From Candidatus Thorarchaeota archaeon (GTDB lineage: Archaea > Asgardarchaeota > Thorarchaeia > Thorarchaeales > Thorarchaeaceae): a stretch of 64,000 nt of DNA. Where the stretch lies: contig SDNP01000016.1 of NCBI GenBank assembly GCA_004524445.1, forward strand, positions 1 through 64,000, in the 5' to 3' direction. Under the pieces are notes generated by a model. The model made no database searches and was not told the origin of the DNA. It saw only the letters and a list, made by a program, of their open reading frames with translations. The translations under genes were made by a program, and so were the position numbers. The stretch's first letter is position 1, and each line of letters opens with the position of its first letter. Shown in pieces: positions 43,859 to 54,700 of this stretch.

Positions 43859-45865
43859 TCAGTCTTCCACCCAATCAAATTTTCTTTCCAGAGCTTTGGA
43901 ATATACCTTTCTCCAGTCATAATCCACCTTCTTGCACCATTTGTAGACTATTTTTGGGTGAATATATGACTTCAAAGACGTATTCAGATTCCAGACACGA
44001 CTAGCCTTTGTCAATGCCCAATCGACTTCTATCTTCTGCTTTGCCAATTCAGCTTTTTTCACTCGTTCTTTCGCATTCTGGACGATCTCTTTCCTTCGTT
44101 GTATCCGTTCATCAGCAGTCTGCTTTGTTTCTTCCAGGGATTTCTTCCGTTTCTCGAGAATTGCCTTGCTTTTCTCATATCGCTCATAAGCATCCGTAAC
44201 GCGTTGTTTTGCCTTTTCCCACCATTCTCTTGTCCGGTCGATCTTTTCTTGAGCCTCTTCTAGGCGTTCCTTCTTGGTGCGTTTTGATTTCCGTGTACTC
44301 TCACGTATTTTTCGTTTCTCTTCTCTAGCCCGGTCCCAAGTCTCCTTGGCACTATCCCGTTTTTCGCGGTACTCTTTTACTTTCTCCCAGCGCCGCTCAA
44401 CTACGCCCTTCTGCTTTTCAATCAGCTTCTTCTTCTTCCTAATTCGCCCTCTCTCGGTCTTTCTACGTTTCTTCAATCGCTTCTCTTTATCCTCTACCCC
44501 CTTCATGGCCTTCTGGATGCGTTTTTCAGCCTTCTTAACCCGTTCCTTGAAGCGCTTGTCCCTTTTCGGCCATCCTTTCGGTTCTTGTTTTGTATGGTTC
44601 ATAATTCGGGCAACCTCGAGGTTGGCTCGTTCCACTGCCTCCTTCTTTATAAAATCTGGATCTTTCTTCTTTACCTTTGCATCCTTTATCTGATCTCTAA
44701 ATGTGACAGTAGCGTGGTATGTCCTAAACATCTTCGCACTCAGATTTTCCATAACTTCGCTAAGGAAGCGATTGACATGACTACTGCCAATGTTTGGGAA
44801 AATCTGTGCTAGTTTTTTTGGATCTGCCTTACTCTTCTTTCCCTTACGAGTCTTGTATGACTCTATCCTGTCGACAGCATTGTCATAGAGCTCCTTGAAC
44901 ACGTCATAGACGTCAGTGTCTAGCTTCAATTCCTTATGCCAAGGAACACTATCCTTCCCTAAGAAGTCAAATACAATCGAGTCTTTCTTGAATGTCACGT
45001 GTTCAGCACGAAGGGTTGTAGCACCCACGGTATCTGCCTCATCGGCATCTTTCTCATCGCCAACCCGTAGACTCAGATTATCGATTAGATAACAGGCGGC
45101 AGCAACCTCTCTGCGTTTAGGGTCTTCCGAGTGTAGACCTTTGAGGATGTGTTCTCGTACTTGATCGATTCTCTTTTCCAGCGCAAGTGCTTCGTCAAAC
45201 TTGGCTTCCTCACGCTCTTGTTTGATGGGAGTGCTATCATGTAGCCAGATGTATTTGTTTTTGCCAGTCAGTTCATCTGTCCATTTGGCAATCCAGAGAC
45301 AGTCAGGCTTCCATACAATCTCACCCCAATCACCCTCTGGAATAGGTGCTTCGGGATCAAGGTTGAGTGTGATGTCAGCTTCCGTTGCGCCCTCCTTCCA
45401 ACGTCCCCTCAAAGGATGCTCTCCACGTCCCATAAATATGCTCGACGGTTCAGTCTGATAGGTACTCAGCTCCATCTTTTCGCCATCAACTTCTGCATAC
45501 CCATACTTCTTCTTCAACTCCTCACGTATGGTTTTTCTGGCCTCCCGAGCCGCTTTTTTCTCTTCTTTGGTCAAGTTGTCTTTTCTTTCGCGCTCCGATT
45601 CAACGTACTCGACGACAGGAGAAAAATCAATATCGTCAGCACTCAGAGTTGGATTGTGTCCGAGTGCCTGACTAAAGTCGCTCATGAAATTTTCAATAAA
45701 TGTGGGGTCTTCGACGTACTTCGTTCCAAGCTTCTTCACCCATGCGACTGCCATCTCTCTCTGGTTCTTGTCTAGCGGCACCTCCTCTCCTCTGATGTAG
45801 ACAGATAGTTTTGGCTCATCATCAGGTCGCAATACAAGGATGCCATTGTGTCGAAGTGTTTCCAT
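43859..45865 (-). CDS. Eukaryote-type DNA topoisomerase IB
   Basis: 668 residues. It relaxes DNA supercoils through a 3'-phosphotyrosine link. The N-terminal core and the catalytic domain both match eukaryotic Top1: Arg in LSLRVGDEKDADEADTVG (near 266), Lys in FDFLGKDS, Arg in FRTYHATVTF (near 382), His in ARIMNHTK, and the nucleophile Tyr634 in SLKSYIHPKI. Between about residues 420 and 610 is a long Lys/Arg/Glu coiled-coil linker, longer than in many archaeal relatives. Top1 of this type is known from Thaumarchaeota and some Asgard archaea. Convergent with arsC. Confidence 0.93.
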   Translation of the reverse strand: METLRHNGILVLRPDDEPKLSVYIRGEEVPLDKNQREMAVAWVKKLGTKYVEDPTFIENFMSDFSQALGHNPTLSADDIDFSPVVEYVESERERKDNLTKEEKKAAREARKTIREELKKKYGYAEVDGEKMELSTYQTEPSSIFMGRGEHPLRGRWKEGATEADITLNLDPEAPIPEGDWGEIVWKPDCLWIAKWTDELTGKNKYIWLHDSTPIKQEREEAKFDEALALEKRIDQVREHILKGLHSEDPKRREVAAACYLIDNLSLRVGDEKDADEADTVGATTLRAEHVTFKKDSIVFDFLGKDSVPWHKELKLDTDVYDVFKELYDNAVDRIESYKTRKGKKSKADPKKLAQIFPNIGSSHVNRFLSEVMENLSAKMFRTYHATVTFRDQIKDAKVKKKDPDFIKKEAVERANLEVARIMNHTKQEPKGWPKRDKRFKERVKKAEKRIQKAMKGVEDKEKRLKKRRKTERGRIRKKKKLIEKQKGVVERRWEKVKEYREKRDSAKETWDRAREEKRKIRESTRKSKRTKKERLEEAQEKIDRTREWWEKAKQRVTDAYERYEKSKAILEKRKKSLEETKQTADERIQRRKEIVQNAKERVKKAELAKQKIEVDWALTKASRVWNLNTSLKSYIHPKIVYKWCKKVDYDWRKVYSKALERKFDWVED

Positions 45866-46124
45866 TGAGACGCCTCATCTATGGTCGAATTTCTATATGG
45901 AGAATTTATTCTCGTGCTCCCGAGTCCTGCGTCAGGAGAATATCAAAAAAAGGCTTGTGATAATGAACCGGCCGATTATGATACAGAAACACAATTTCAC
46001 TGATATTTCAATAATTCTGGTATCCTGGTGAACCTATAGTGGGAACGATAAAGGGAGCTACTTCGGAATCCGAAAGCTAGTTATCAAAGTTTCACGTTCA
46101 TTAAAGCATAAAATGGGTGAATCT

Positions 46125-46544
46125 ATGTCAGAAGTCATTCACGGAGAGATTCGAGTCAAGACCAACCGGGCGATAGAAGTAACAGATATCACTTCTAGCA
46201 TTCAGGACTGGGTGTCTCAAAAGGGATGCCAGGAAGGAATTATACTAGCATTCAGCGTGCATACGACTGCAGGTATGGTAATCAACGAGGCGGAAAGCGG
46301 TCTCATGCAAGATATTGAGTCACAACTCAAGGAAATTGTTCCCCCAGGAGCAGGATATAAGCACGATAGGATTGACAGCAATGCTCACTCGCATATCATG
46401 ACCAGTCTAGTGAGTCCATCTGAAACCATTCCGATAAGTTCTGGAAGCCTCTCAATGGGCACGTGGCAAAGAGTTCTATTTGTTGAGGGAGATGGTCCTC
46501 GGTCGCGCCGTGTTTCTATGACCTTTATTGGAAAAACGGGATGA
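46125..46544 (+). CDS. YjbQ/UPF0047 family protein
   Basis: 139 residues from ATG 46125, with GGGTGA seven bases upstream; ATG 46113 would add four residues. Family signatures are FSVHTTAGMVINEAE (near 48), YKHDRIDSNAHSHIMTSLV with the metal-binding His residues, and MGTWQRVLFVEGDGPRSR at the C terminus. The family is described as having thiamine phosphate synthase-like activity, but its biological role is unclear. It stands upstream of KptA. Confidence 0.88.
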   Translation: MSEVIHGEIRVKTNRAIEVTDITSSIQDWVSQKGCQEGIILAFSVHTTAGMVINEAESGLMQDIESQLKEIVPPGAGYKHDRIDSNAHSHIMTSLVSPSETIPISSGSLSMGTWQRVLFVEGDGPRSRRVSMTFIGKTG

Positions 46545-46635
46545 ATTCACCGGAATAACAGAAGCTTCTAGCTATTAGGCGGATCTTCGTTGCGCGAGGG
46601 AAATGATGATTTAGGCTACCACGAGTATTTCAACT

Positions 46636-47169
46636 ATGCACTCAGATAAGGAACGTATTAGTCGATATCTGGCATATTTGCTGAGACATGCGCCCAAAGA
46701 AGGGAAAATAGAGATTGACAAAGATGGCGGCTGGATTAGGACTGAGAGCATATTAGATAGACTGAAGATTTCTCTGCCAGAATTGATAGAAATAGTCGAA
46801 GAGGATGAGAAGGGGAGATACTCGTTCGAAGATGAAACAAATTTACGGATTCGAGCCAATCAAGGGCATTCGGTGGACGTGAATATGGACTTCGAAAGGA
46901 TTACTCCACCAGACACCCTCTATCATGGAACCGCACAAAGGAATATGACTTCCATTATGAAAAATGGCTTGGAGAGTAAAGGACGCCATCATGTGCACCT
47001 CTCAAAAGATGTTGAGAGCTCCAGATCGGTGGGAAGAAGACACGGCAAGCCCATTGTACTTGAAATTGATGCAAAAGGCATGCAGGAAGATGGATATGAT
47101 TTCTTTCTCTCAGATAATGAGGTATTTCTAACGAAACATGTCCCTCCAGAGTACTTGACAAGAGAATGA
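46636..47169 (+). CDS. kptA: RNA 2'-phosphotransferase Tpt1/KptA
   Basis: 177 residues. It transfers a 2'-phosphate from spliced RNA to NAD, releasing ADP-ribose cyclic phosphate. The four conserved stretches are present: RISRYLAYLLRHAP, RANQGHSV, LYHGTAQRN and HHVHLSKD. In eukaryotes it finishes tRNA splicing; archaea with BHB introns, like this one, splice by a different ligase, so the role here is a repair function or still open. Confidence 0.93.
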   Translation: MHSDKERISRYLAYLLRHAPKEGKIEIDKDGGWIRTESILDRLKISLPELIEIVEEDEKGRYSFEDETNLRIRANQGHSVDVNMDFERITPPDTLYHGTAQRNMTSIMKNGLESKGRHHVHLSKDVESSRSVGRRHGKPIVLEIDAKGMQEDGYDFFLSDNEVFLTKHVPPEYLTRE

Positions 47170-47254
47170 TATTCCGGCCGAGTCTTGATTGTAAGCTCTC
47201 CTTTTTGGAAAACTCAAGTTCCATACTTCTGAGCCAATCCTTAAATCACCAGAG

Positions 47255-47590
47255 ATGAAAATTACAGACGAGGTGAAATCACAATTGCAGGATGTGATGA
47301 TGACAATATCAATGCCAAGCGTTTTGGCGCTTGGATATCTCATAGCCCTAATTTTCTTTATTTTAGGTTTCAGAGAGGACCAAGATTTTGTTAAGAAAAG
47401 CAGAATGTATGGATATGCCTCCGTTACATTTGGGCTTATGCTGATTATCACCATCGTTTCATGGTTCGGTTCTTTGGCGGCGTTTTCTGGACAGGTACCA
47501 ATGTATCTTAGTGATATCATACTATTATCAGGTATCTCGTTCATTGCAGGAATGTCCATGCTCTATGGAATACAGAGAGCGACAATATAG
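47255..47590 (+). CDS. Small membrane protein of unknown function
   Basis: 111 residues from ATG 47255. Three hydrophobic segments at about 20-40 (VLALGYLIALIFFILGF), 50-72 (YASVTFGLMLIITIVSWFG) and 85-105 (DIILLSGISFIAGMSMLYG), with a short charged loop. No family recognised. It stands alone between KptA and the HAD-like gene. Confidence 0.65.
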   Translation: MKITDEVKSQLQDVMMTISMPSVLALGYLIALIFFILGFREDQDFVKKSRMYGYASVTFGLMLIITIVSWFGSLAAFSGQVPMYLSDIILLSGISFIAGMSMLYGIQRATI

Positions 47591-47766
47591 TCAAAGTTGT
47601 GTATAGAATCTGGAGGGATCTCCTCATTTGGGGTTATTCTAAGAGAGCAACACTCTTTTCTGACGGTAAGAGGGCACGTAATGGAGCATTCGACAGTTAT
47701 AAAACACCATTCCGGATATTTCATTAATCCCTAGACCCATAAGCCAGTAATAGAGGCCAGATAATC

Positions 47767-48435
47767 ATGACAGACGAGAAAACAATTGTAGTAGATGTGG
47801 AAGACACTTTGATGGATACCAGAGAGAGGACAAGAGAAGTCTGGCAGGATCTTCTGGGACGTGATGTCATTCTAGAAGATGCAATTTCATTGGAACCAGT
47901 TCGAATGATAGAACGATATGGGTCCAAGAAGCAAAGGAAACGTATTGATGATCTCGTAAACGAGTATTGGGATTTACTTCTATGCAAGGAAGAGTGCAAG
48001 TTTCTCGACAAGGCACAAGAGATACCTTCTGCATCGGATGTGCTGAAGTCTTGGAAAGACGACTACCAGATTGTCTATGTTAGCGACCTTCTAGAGCCGG
48101 CAAGTGATGAACTAAAAGACAAGTTGATGAATTTCAGCCTTCCTATAAGAGGCACCGACCGAATTTTGGTCAGCCTTGAAGAATACCAAGCTTCAATGGA
48201 TCGTCTCGTTGGATTTGATTTGGTCGATGCACGACGTCGTGTGATGTCACGAATATCACAAGAGTATGACATTGTACGAGTTATTGATGATCATCCAGAT
48301 TACTTCCGCGTGTACAGGGATTTTGATATTCCCGAAAGACAAGGGTTCTACCGACCAAGAGCATTCTCTACAGAGGACTATCTAGAAAGAGGCGCAACCA
48401 GCGTCATGATGGATTGGGAAGAACTGCTAGATTAG
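47767..48435 (+). CDS. HAD-superfamily-like protein with an altered motif I
   Basis: 222 residues. Motif I reads VVDVEDTLMDT near residue 8, where active HAD phosphatases have DxDxT; the second Asp is Glu here. A Ser in VYVSDLL could be motif II, and RVIDDHPDYFRV near 180 corresponds to motif IV (DD). The cap region is helical. I infer a HAD fold; phosphatase activity is uncertain because of the motif I change. A short 30-base AT-rich stretch precedes it, with no co-transcribed gene. Confidence 0.6.
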   Translation: MTDEKTIVVDVEDTLMDTRERTREVWQDLLGRDVILEDAISLEPVRMIERYGSKKQRKRIDDLVNEYWDLLLCKEECKFLDKAQEIPSASDVLKSWKDDYQIVYVSDLLEPASDELKDKLMNFSLPIRGTDRILVSLEEYQASMDRLVGFDLVDARRRVMSRISQEYDIVRVIDDHPDYFRVYRDFDIPERQGFYRPRAFSTEDYLERGATSVMMDWEELLD

Positions 48436-48589
48436 TCGGTCAGGTTTCGTCCGAATTGGAGTGTAGTAAGCTAGTCTAAGCTGCTGCTATCAGTAATCTG
48501 AATTTCATTCGCCGATAGCAAATCATCATTATCAAGCTATACTCTTAAGAAACCATCAAGTCCGGGATAGAAATGCTTGATGGAAAGAT

Positions 48590-49041
48590 AGAATTCAGCC
48601 GCGGATAGTTGCATCCACAGTTATGGGTCTGACCGCTCTTTCTCTCGCATTCCTATCCATAATCGGCAGTGATGCTAGTGTTATTGGAGTAGTAGCAAAC
48701 CTTGTTCTTCTTGGATTTAGTTTGGCTTTTTTTCATCATCCAACACGAATGCTGTGATGAGTAGTGTGTCAAAGGAGTTCTATGGTGTGGCAAGCGCCAC
48801 GGTGTCCACCAGGAGAGAAATTGGGCAGATGACCAGCATGGCTATAATTACGGTCATCTTCTCTATTGTGATTGAATCTGTTCAGATTGCCCCTGCCGTG
48901 ATTCCGGATCTCATCCAGAGCATTCAACCATTGTTTGCGGTGTTTTCGATGCTCTGTTTCATAGGCATGTTTGCGTCCGCAGTCCGGGGAAGAGTAGGTA
49001 GGGAACCCGATGTAGCAGAAAGGCCTGAGAGAAAGTTCTGA
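48590..49041 (+). pseudogene. Remnant of an MFS multidrug transporter (C-terminal part, frameshifted)
   Basis: Two frames give one continuous membrane sequence: DRIQPRIVASTVMGLTALSL...GFSLAFF, then after a one-base gap in a T7 run near 48730, SSSNTNAVMSSVSKEFYGVASATVSTRREIGQM and two more helices to TGA 49041. This matches the last third of DHA2-type (EmrB/QacA) drug:proton antiporters. The first two thirds of the gene are missing. The frameshift sits in a homopolymer, so sequencing error is possible for that, but not for the truncation. Confidence 0.7.
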
Positions 49042-49114
49042 AAGCAATTCTTGGGGGTCTTACCCCAAACTAGAGGAAGAATCGGTTTGTTGCCCCTAGG
49101 TGCCATAACTTGGT

Positions 49115-49921
49115 CTATTCTCTTTTCTTGTTTATTTCATGGAATTGCTTGCTGATAAAGAGGAAGACGACACTGGTCAAAATAAGAGCAAGCACACTGA
49201 CTTCCGTTGGAAACAGAAATGTTTCATTGCCCATTCCCTGCCGGATTAGAATGAGAGTGTGGGTGAGCGGAGATAGCAACGAAAGAGCCTGTCCGATTGG
49301 AGGGAGCTCGGTGATGGGGATGAAAATACCGCTGATGAAGAGGAGCGGAATTCTGATGAAGTTCATGGGCATCATGATATTGCCAACGGATTCAGTAGGA
49401 ACCGAGGCAAACATTATTCCCATAGCTGCAAACGCCACACATGAGAGCAAAATTCCTAGAAGGAAGGGAATGACTGCCACCAATGAGAACCCGAACCAAG
49501 TAAAACCTACAATCAGGGGAACCACAGAAACGCCTAGACCGTATAGGAATCCAGCCATAGATTTGCCAAGGATTACTGACATGAGGGACATTGGTGCGCT
49601 AAGGTATCTATCGAATGTCTTCATTCGGCGTTCAAGTGGAATCACTACAGGACCAACAGTAGAAGATGCCCAAAAGACAGTCTGAGCAAAGAGAATTGGG
49701 AGCATCTGTTCTACTGAGAGATTTCTGCCAATAGTGAAGGTGAAAAAGAGAGCAAAGGGGAACAAAATCCCAAACATCAATGTGGGAGGCGATGCGTAGT
49801 AGGCTCGAATATCTTTCCACGCGATTGCCCACGCACGAGAAAGCTCCTTTCTGATTCTTCCGTGTATTTTGTCATCTTGACTCAACTTGTTACCTCCTTT
49901 TGCCACCTTTGCCTGGCCCAC
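49115..49921 (-). CDS. ABC-2 type transporter permease
   Basis: 268 residues with six hydrophobic helices after a cytoplasmic N-terminus (RKELSRAWAIAWKDIRAYYASP). The signature PLERRMKTFDRYLSAPMSL and FISGIFIPITELP, then SPLTHTL, are typical of ABC-2 permeases for drugs, lipids or polysaccharides. It overlaps the upstream ATPase gene by 32 bases and is translationally coupled to it. Confidence 0.88.
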   Translation of the reverse strand: MGQAKVAKGGNKLSQDDKIHGRIRKELSRAWAIAWKDIRAYYASPPTLMFGILFPFALFFTFTIGRNLSVEQMLPILFAQTVFWASSTVGPVVIPLERRMKTFDRYLSAPMSLMSVILGKSMAGFLYGLGVSVVPLIVGFTWFGFSLVAVIPFLLGILLSCVAFAAMGIMFASVPTESVGNIMMPMNFIRIPLLFISGIFIPITELPPIGQALSLLSPLTHTLILIRQGMGNETFLFPTEVSVLALILTSVVFLFISKQFHEINKKRE

Positions 49922-50870
49922 CTTTTTTCGGTCGTTCCACGATTTTTTCTCCAGTCAATTCAAGAAACACATCCTCTAAACTAGGACTCAAGGTATTAAT
50001 GCTCAGAATCTTCAGCTCCCTTTCTTGGGCAAATTGAAATACGTCCGAGATTGTAGTGGCTGGATCATCGGTGTAAAGTCGCATTTTGTCACCATGTTTT
50101 TTCGTATTTCTTATCGAATCCAATTTTTCCAAGGACTGAATAATTTCTGAATCGGATTCGGTAAATGTCACTTCGATTGAATGCGTGCGCTCTATAGTCT
50201 GCTTCAAACGTTCGGGACTATCAATCACTCCAATTTCGCCCTGGTTTATTATAGCTATTCGGTCACAGAGTTCGCTTGCTTCAGCCATATTATGGGTCGT
50301 GAGAAAGATTGTAGTGCCCTTTGCATTCAGTTGACGAATGAGATTTCGTATGGTTCTAACGCTTTGTACATCCAAAGCTGCGGTAGGCTCATCCAAGAAC
50401 AACACTTTGGCTTCATTTACGAGCGCCATTGCAATTGTCAGGCGACGCTTCATTCCACCAGAAAACTCGCCTACATCCTGATTCTTAACGTCAGAAAGTC
50501 CAAACATCTTAAGAAGTTCATTGGCTCGTTCTGCCCTCTGCCCTCGTGGAACACCATAGAGCTTTGCTGTAAAGATGAGATTGTCCCAGGCAGTCAACTC
50601 ATTATATACATTTGACAAATCGGTAACGACGCCCATCAGTTCCTTGGCTTGGAATGCCTCATGTTGGATATCATAACCCATGATTCTCGCTTTTCCAGCT
50701 GTGGGAGTAGATATCCCGGTGAGCATTCGAGTGGTGGTCGTCTTGCCTGCACCATTGGGCCCTAAAAACCCAAAAACTTCGCCTTGTTGAACATTGAATG
50801 AGATGCCATTGACCGCGACGAAGTCACCGAACTTCTTGCTGAGGTTCTCAACCTCTATTGCATGAATCAT
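49890..50870 (-). CDS. ABC transporter ATP-binding protein (drug/lipid exporter type)
   Basis: 326 residues from ATG 50870; the frame is open to 50915 but the family starts at IHAIEVENLSKKFG. Walker A GPNGAGKTTTT near 39, signature FSGGMKRR near 137, Walker B VLFLDEPTAALD near 157, and the H-loop TTHNM. A C-terminal extension of about 90 residues is usual in DrrA/CcmA-like exporters. Together with the permease at 49115 it makes a two-gene exporter. Confidence 0.9.
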   Translation of the reverse strand: MIHAIEVENLSKKFGDFVAVNGISFNVQQGEVFGFLGPNGAGKTTTTRMLTGISTPTAGKARIMGYDIQHEAFQAKELMGVVTDLSNVYNELTAWDNLIFTAKLYGVPRGQRAERANELLKMFGLSDVKNQDVGEFSGGMKRRLTIAMALVNEAKVLFLDEPTAALDVQSVRTIRNLIRQLNAKGTTIFLTTHNMAEASELCDRIAIINQGEIGVIDSPERLKQTIERTHSIEVTFTESDSEIIQSLEKLDSIRNTKKHGDKMRLYTDDPATTISDVFQFAQERELKILSINTLSPSLEDVFLELTGEKIVERPKKGGPGKGGKRR

Positions 50871-51040
50871 TAAGTCCACCAGATTACCAGTCCGCCTAGA
50901 GTGTAGTAGAGCCAATATGAAGCGTAAGACTGCATATTCTCAGGCTATGGACTCGGTAAAAAGGCTTGAGGAGCAAGAGAGGAATTTCCATAAGCGTCAT
51001 GTACTCATATTGCATCTAATTCCAAGGAGATGTTTAATGC

Positions 51041-51652
51041 ATGAGAAATGTGGACAGCAATAAGACCATCCTGAATTATGAGATTGATGGCGAATGTCAC
51101 GAATCAAGCATTTCAAGGCATGTGGAGGAGCTTAATCTCACAAGAAAATCTATAGATAGAATTGACCTTGGTCCTCTAAGTTCATTCTCTAGGCTGCGGA
51201 GGTTAAGATTGGGATCCAATAATCTGCACGTGATCAATCTCAAAGCTTTAGCATCCTGTGAAAGCCTTCAATACTTGCATTTATACCAGAACATACTGGA
51301 ATCAATTGACCTTTCTCCATTGGGTTCCTGTAAGCAGCTTGTTGCATTATCACTGAGCAGGAATCGACTGCGAGAAATCGACCTTGAGCCACTGCAGAAC
51401 TGTATCAAGTTGAGAGGATTGTATCTGAAGAAGAACCAATTAAAAGAAATAGATCTCAGTCCGTTGCAGCATTGCCCCAAACTAACTGAAATTAACCTGA
51501 GTCATAATCAGCTGAGAAACGTCAATTTTCATCCACTCAGGAAGTGCTCGAATTTGGAAACGATTGACATCAGTAGCAACTTGATTGAAAACATAGATCT
51601 TAGTTCCGTCCGTAATACGGAAAATTTGATTATCGATGGTAATCTGATGTAG
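51041..51652 (+). CDS. Cytoplasmic leucine-rich-repeat protein
   Basis: 203 residues. From about residue 25 there are seven to eight 23-residue repeats of the pattern LxxLxLxxNxLxxIDLxPLxxC (for example LYLKKNQLKEIDLSPLQHC), as in SDS22-like and related LRRs. No signal peptide. LRR proteins bind proteins; Asgard archaea have several. A partner cannot be named. ATG 51041 is preceded by AAGGAGA at 51024. Confidence 0.82.
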   Translation: MRNVDSNKTILNYEIDGECHESSISRHVEELNLTRKSIDRIDLGPLSSFSRLRRLRLGSNNLHVINLKALASCESLQYLHLYQNILESIDLSPLGSCKQLVALSLSRNRLREIDLEPLQNCIKLRGLYLKKNQLKEIDLSPLQHCPKLTEINLSHNQLRNVNFHPLRKCSNLETIDISSNLIENIDLSSVRNTENLIIDGNLM

Positions 51653-51792
51653 CCAAGCACGACATAGCTACGGATTGCCTTGATGTGACCGAAGATTGAG
51701 GGAATCGCGGGGACCATATCGTAGATTGATGGTATGCGTAGAACAGAGAGAAGAGTCGAGTGCATGCACCTTTGCATACACTCCTTCTCTTG

Positions 51793-54700
51793 CTAACGTC
51801 GTTTCTTCATCAGGTAGATGACAACGACCACAACAGCAACAACACCCAGGGCAATAATGAGCATCATCAGGATTGCACCAAAATCACCAAAACCTGTTGT
51901 TGGTCCTCCTGCTGGTAGGACAGTGACTGTTACGGAATCTGTGGCGGCGTTGCCACTCCCGTCAATCACGGTTAGCGAGAACTCATGTGACCCAACATCC
52001 AGTCCATCAACGTTGAGTACTATTCGAGAACCATCCCAATCATCCTTTGAATATACCGAATCATTGTAGATAATCTCGAAACTCCCCGGATAGTCATCCT
52101 CAGCATCCCATACAATGGTATTTCCAATTGACCCCTGCGTATAGACAATATCACTTGGGCTATCAAGCACTGGGGGAGCGTCATCATCAATCACTTTGAG
52201 TTGAACCGTATCAGCTGCTGAATTACCATCGATATCGAAAATCCTAACTATAAGCAGATGATTTCCCTCGTTTAATCCATCTATGTTGATAGTCAGCTCA
52301 CCAGAGGCCCAAAACCCTATAGCCCATTCTTCCTCATCTATCTGGACGGAATACGTGTTTGGATGGAGGTCATACACATCCCAAGTAAGCGTCTGACCAC
52401 TCCCATCGACAAATGCGCGGCTGTTTGGAACATTGCTGATTTGAGGGGGTGTATCATCATAGACATGAATCGAAACCGTGTCTGTCACATTGTTCAAGTC
52501 AGTGTCCCATACTGTAATCTTCAGGGTGTGGACACCATAATCAAGTCCGTCGATGTTTGTAGTGATATTCTGGTAGTTCCAAGCACCGGTTTCCCAAAGG
52601 CTGGCGTCGATGGTAACCTCCCAATTTTTCAATGAGTCATCAAGAGGATACCAGACAATCACGTTGCCCTCCGACCCTTCTGCATAGTACACATCCATTA
52701 CCTGATTGATTATCGGTTCGGTGGGTAAGTATTGCGTCGGATATCTATCATCCGTGTTGTCATCTACTTCATACGGGTCAGGCGGAGTTCCATAGTAGTC
52801 ATGCCAACTGTTTCCTGTGCTGACACCATCATCCCAGAAGTTGCCAAATCTATCATCATATCCATTTGAGATGTGATTTAGAGCGAAAGTGTTGTAGTAA
52901 ACTTCCGTACTCACAGTTCCTCGAATTTTCACACCGTACTCCCTATTCCAACGGAGTGTATTGTTGAATATCAAAGCATTTTGAGCATTAAGAACATCAA
53001 TCCCATCCATGCAGTCCTCAATGATATTGAGAGATACATTTCCAGAAGTGATAGGTGCTCCATTGAGGTAGATGCCATTAGAGGTGCAGTGTCTTATTGT
53101 GTTGTTGGTTATGTATGCATCTTCTACATGAAAGTTGTATATTCCAAGGGACGAATTCAGAATGATGTTATCCTCAATAAACACCCACTGACTGTCTGGA
53201 AAGTCATAGTCAAGGATATTGATTCCATATCTCTCAGAGTTGATGATTTGGTTTCCTCTAATTGTCAGATTAAGAGTAACGAATGCATCTATCGAGTCGA
53301 AGTTATGATCAAAATGACAATACTCTATGGTCACCAGATCCGATTCTTCTATCTGAATCCCATCTGCATCGGCACCGGAAGCCTTTCTCACCGAAGAATA
53401 ACTTAGATTGATGTTATTAGACTCTTGAATGCAAATAGCATCTTGTCCGCGTTTGCCTTCGACTTGAAGAGATGTCATTTCGACGAAGCCGGTTCTGTAG
53501 ATGTCTATAGCTCGAAAGTTGCCACGGATACTCACGTTTGAGATTTGGCTATCATTGCAATAGAGCATCTGAATCCCGGAGGTGGATTTTTCGAATGTGC
53601 CGTCAGCGATTGAGAATTGTGAACAGTTGAGGAGGATGATTTGTCCATAATCATCAACCTGCAGTGCCATGGAGCTCTCATCAACTCCATAATAGATGTC
53701 TTTTCCATTCACCGTATTCCCAATCAGAGTGTGATTATATGCAGCATAGGTACCATCCAAAAGGAAGTAGACACCACAACCCTCCATATCATTTTGCTGC
53801 AATGTTGCATTCAATGATGCACCGAGTTTTATGCCCCCATTCTCTGCATGCTGAATATCATTGTCTGCTATTATTGCATTGTTGGAAAACAAACTTGTGA
53901 TGCCACCAAATGCAGCATCTATGACTTCGTTTGATTGGATGGTTGTATTATCGCAAGTATTGATGTATATGCCAACCCAAAATGAGCTCAATAAGTTGTC
54001 TTGGATATGTCCGCGCGGGCTGTCCTCAAGCCAGATTCCGTTCGATGTCTGGTCACCACTAAGCGAGTTTCCTTGCACCCAGGAATCGGGAAATGTATCC
54101 AACCGTATTCCCCCTCCAAAACAATCAATGAGATCATTGTTGACAATAGTGACATTGTTGCCGGAAAAACCGTATATGGCGGTTTGATCCACTTCTGAGA
54201 TTCTATTACCAAAGAGGGATGTATTCTGACAGTCCTCGAGATACACACCATAGTCATTTACGCGCGCGATCTCGTTTCCGAAGACCGATACATTCTGTTC
54301 GTAACCAAGAACAATTGCGTGCTGCCCAATATCCTCTAATGTATTCAGTCCAACGGTGGAATTTGGGGATAATTCAATCATCAGTCCGTTCTGAACAGTA
54401 TTTGTAACAATATTGCTCTCAACAACAGCATTTGGGCAATTGATGATTTCTGATGCCATGGAACCTATGTTATCAAAACTGTTGCCAGCAAAAACAAGAT
54501 TCTGACAACTACCGATTCCCGCGCCATAGCTGGTTACATCTTCAATAACATTTCCTGAGAGAGTGAAATTTTGGCAATTTGACACCGATAGTCCCTTGTC
54601 CGCGAGATTTCTCACAACTGAGTTCGTTAATGACGAATCATCACAAGCGGCAAATAAGGCACCGTAATCATAACTCCCGTCAATAAGAATACCGTTCACA

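Noticed and set aside
44274..44693. Long antisense frame inside topoisomerase IB
   Set aside because: Mirrors the Lys/Arg/Glu-rich linker; Phe/Ser/Arg-rich shadow.
52981..54198. Plus-strand frames inside the giant beta-helix gene
   Set aside because: Antisense shadows of the repeat region, no start signals.
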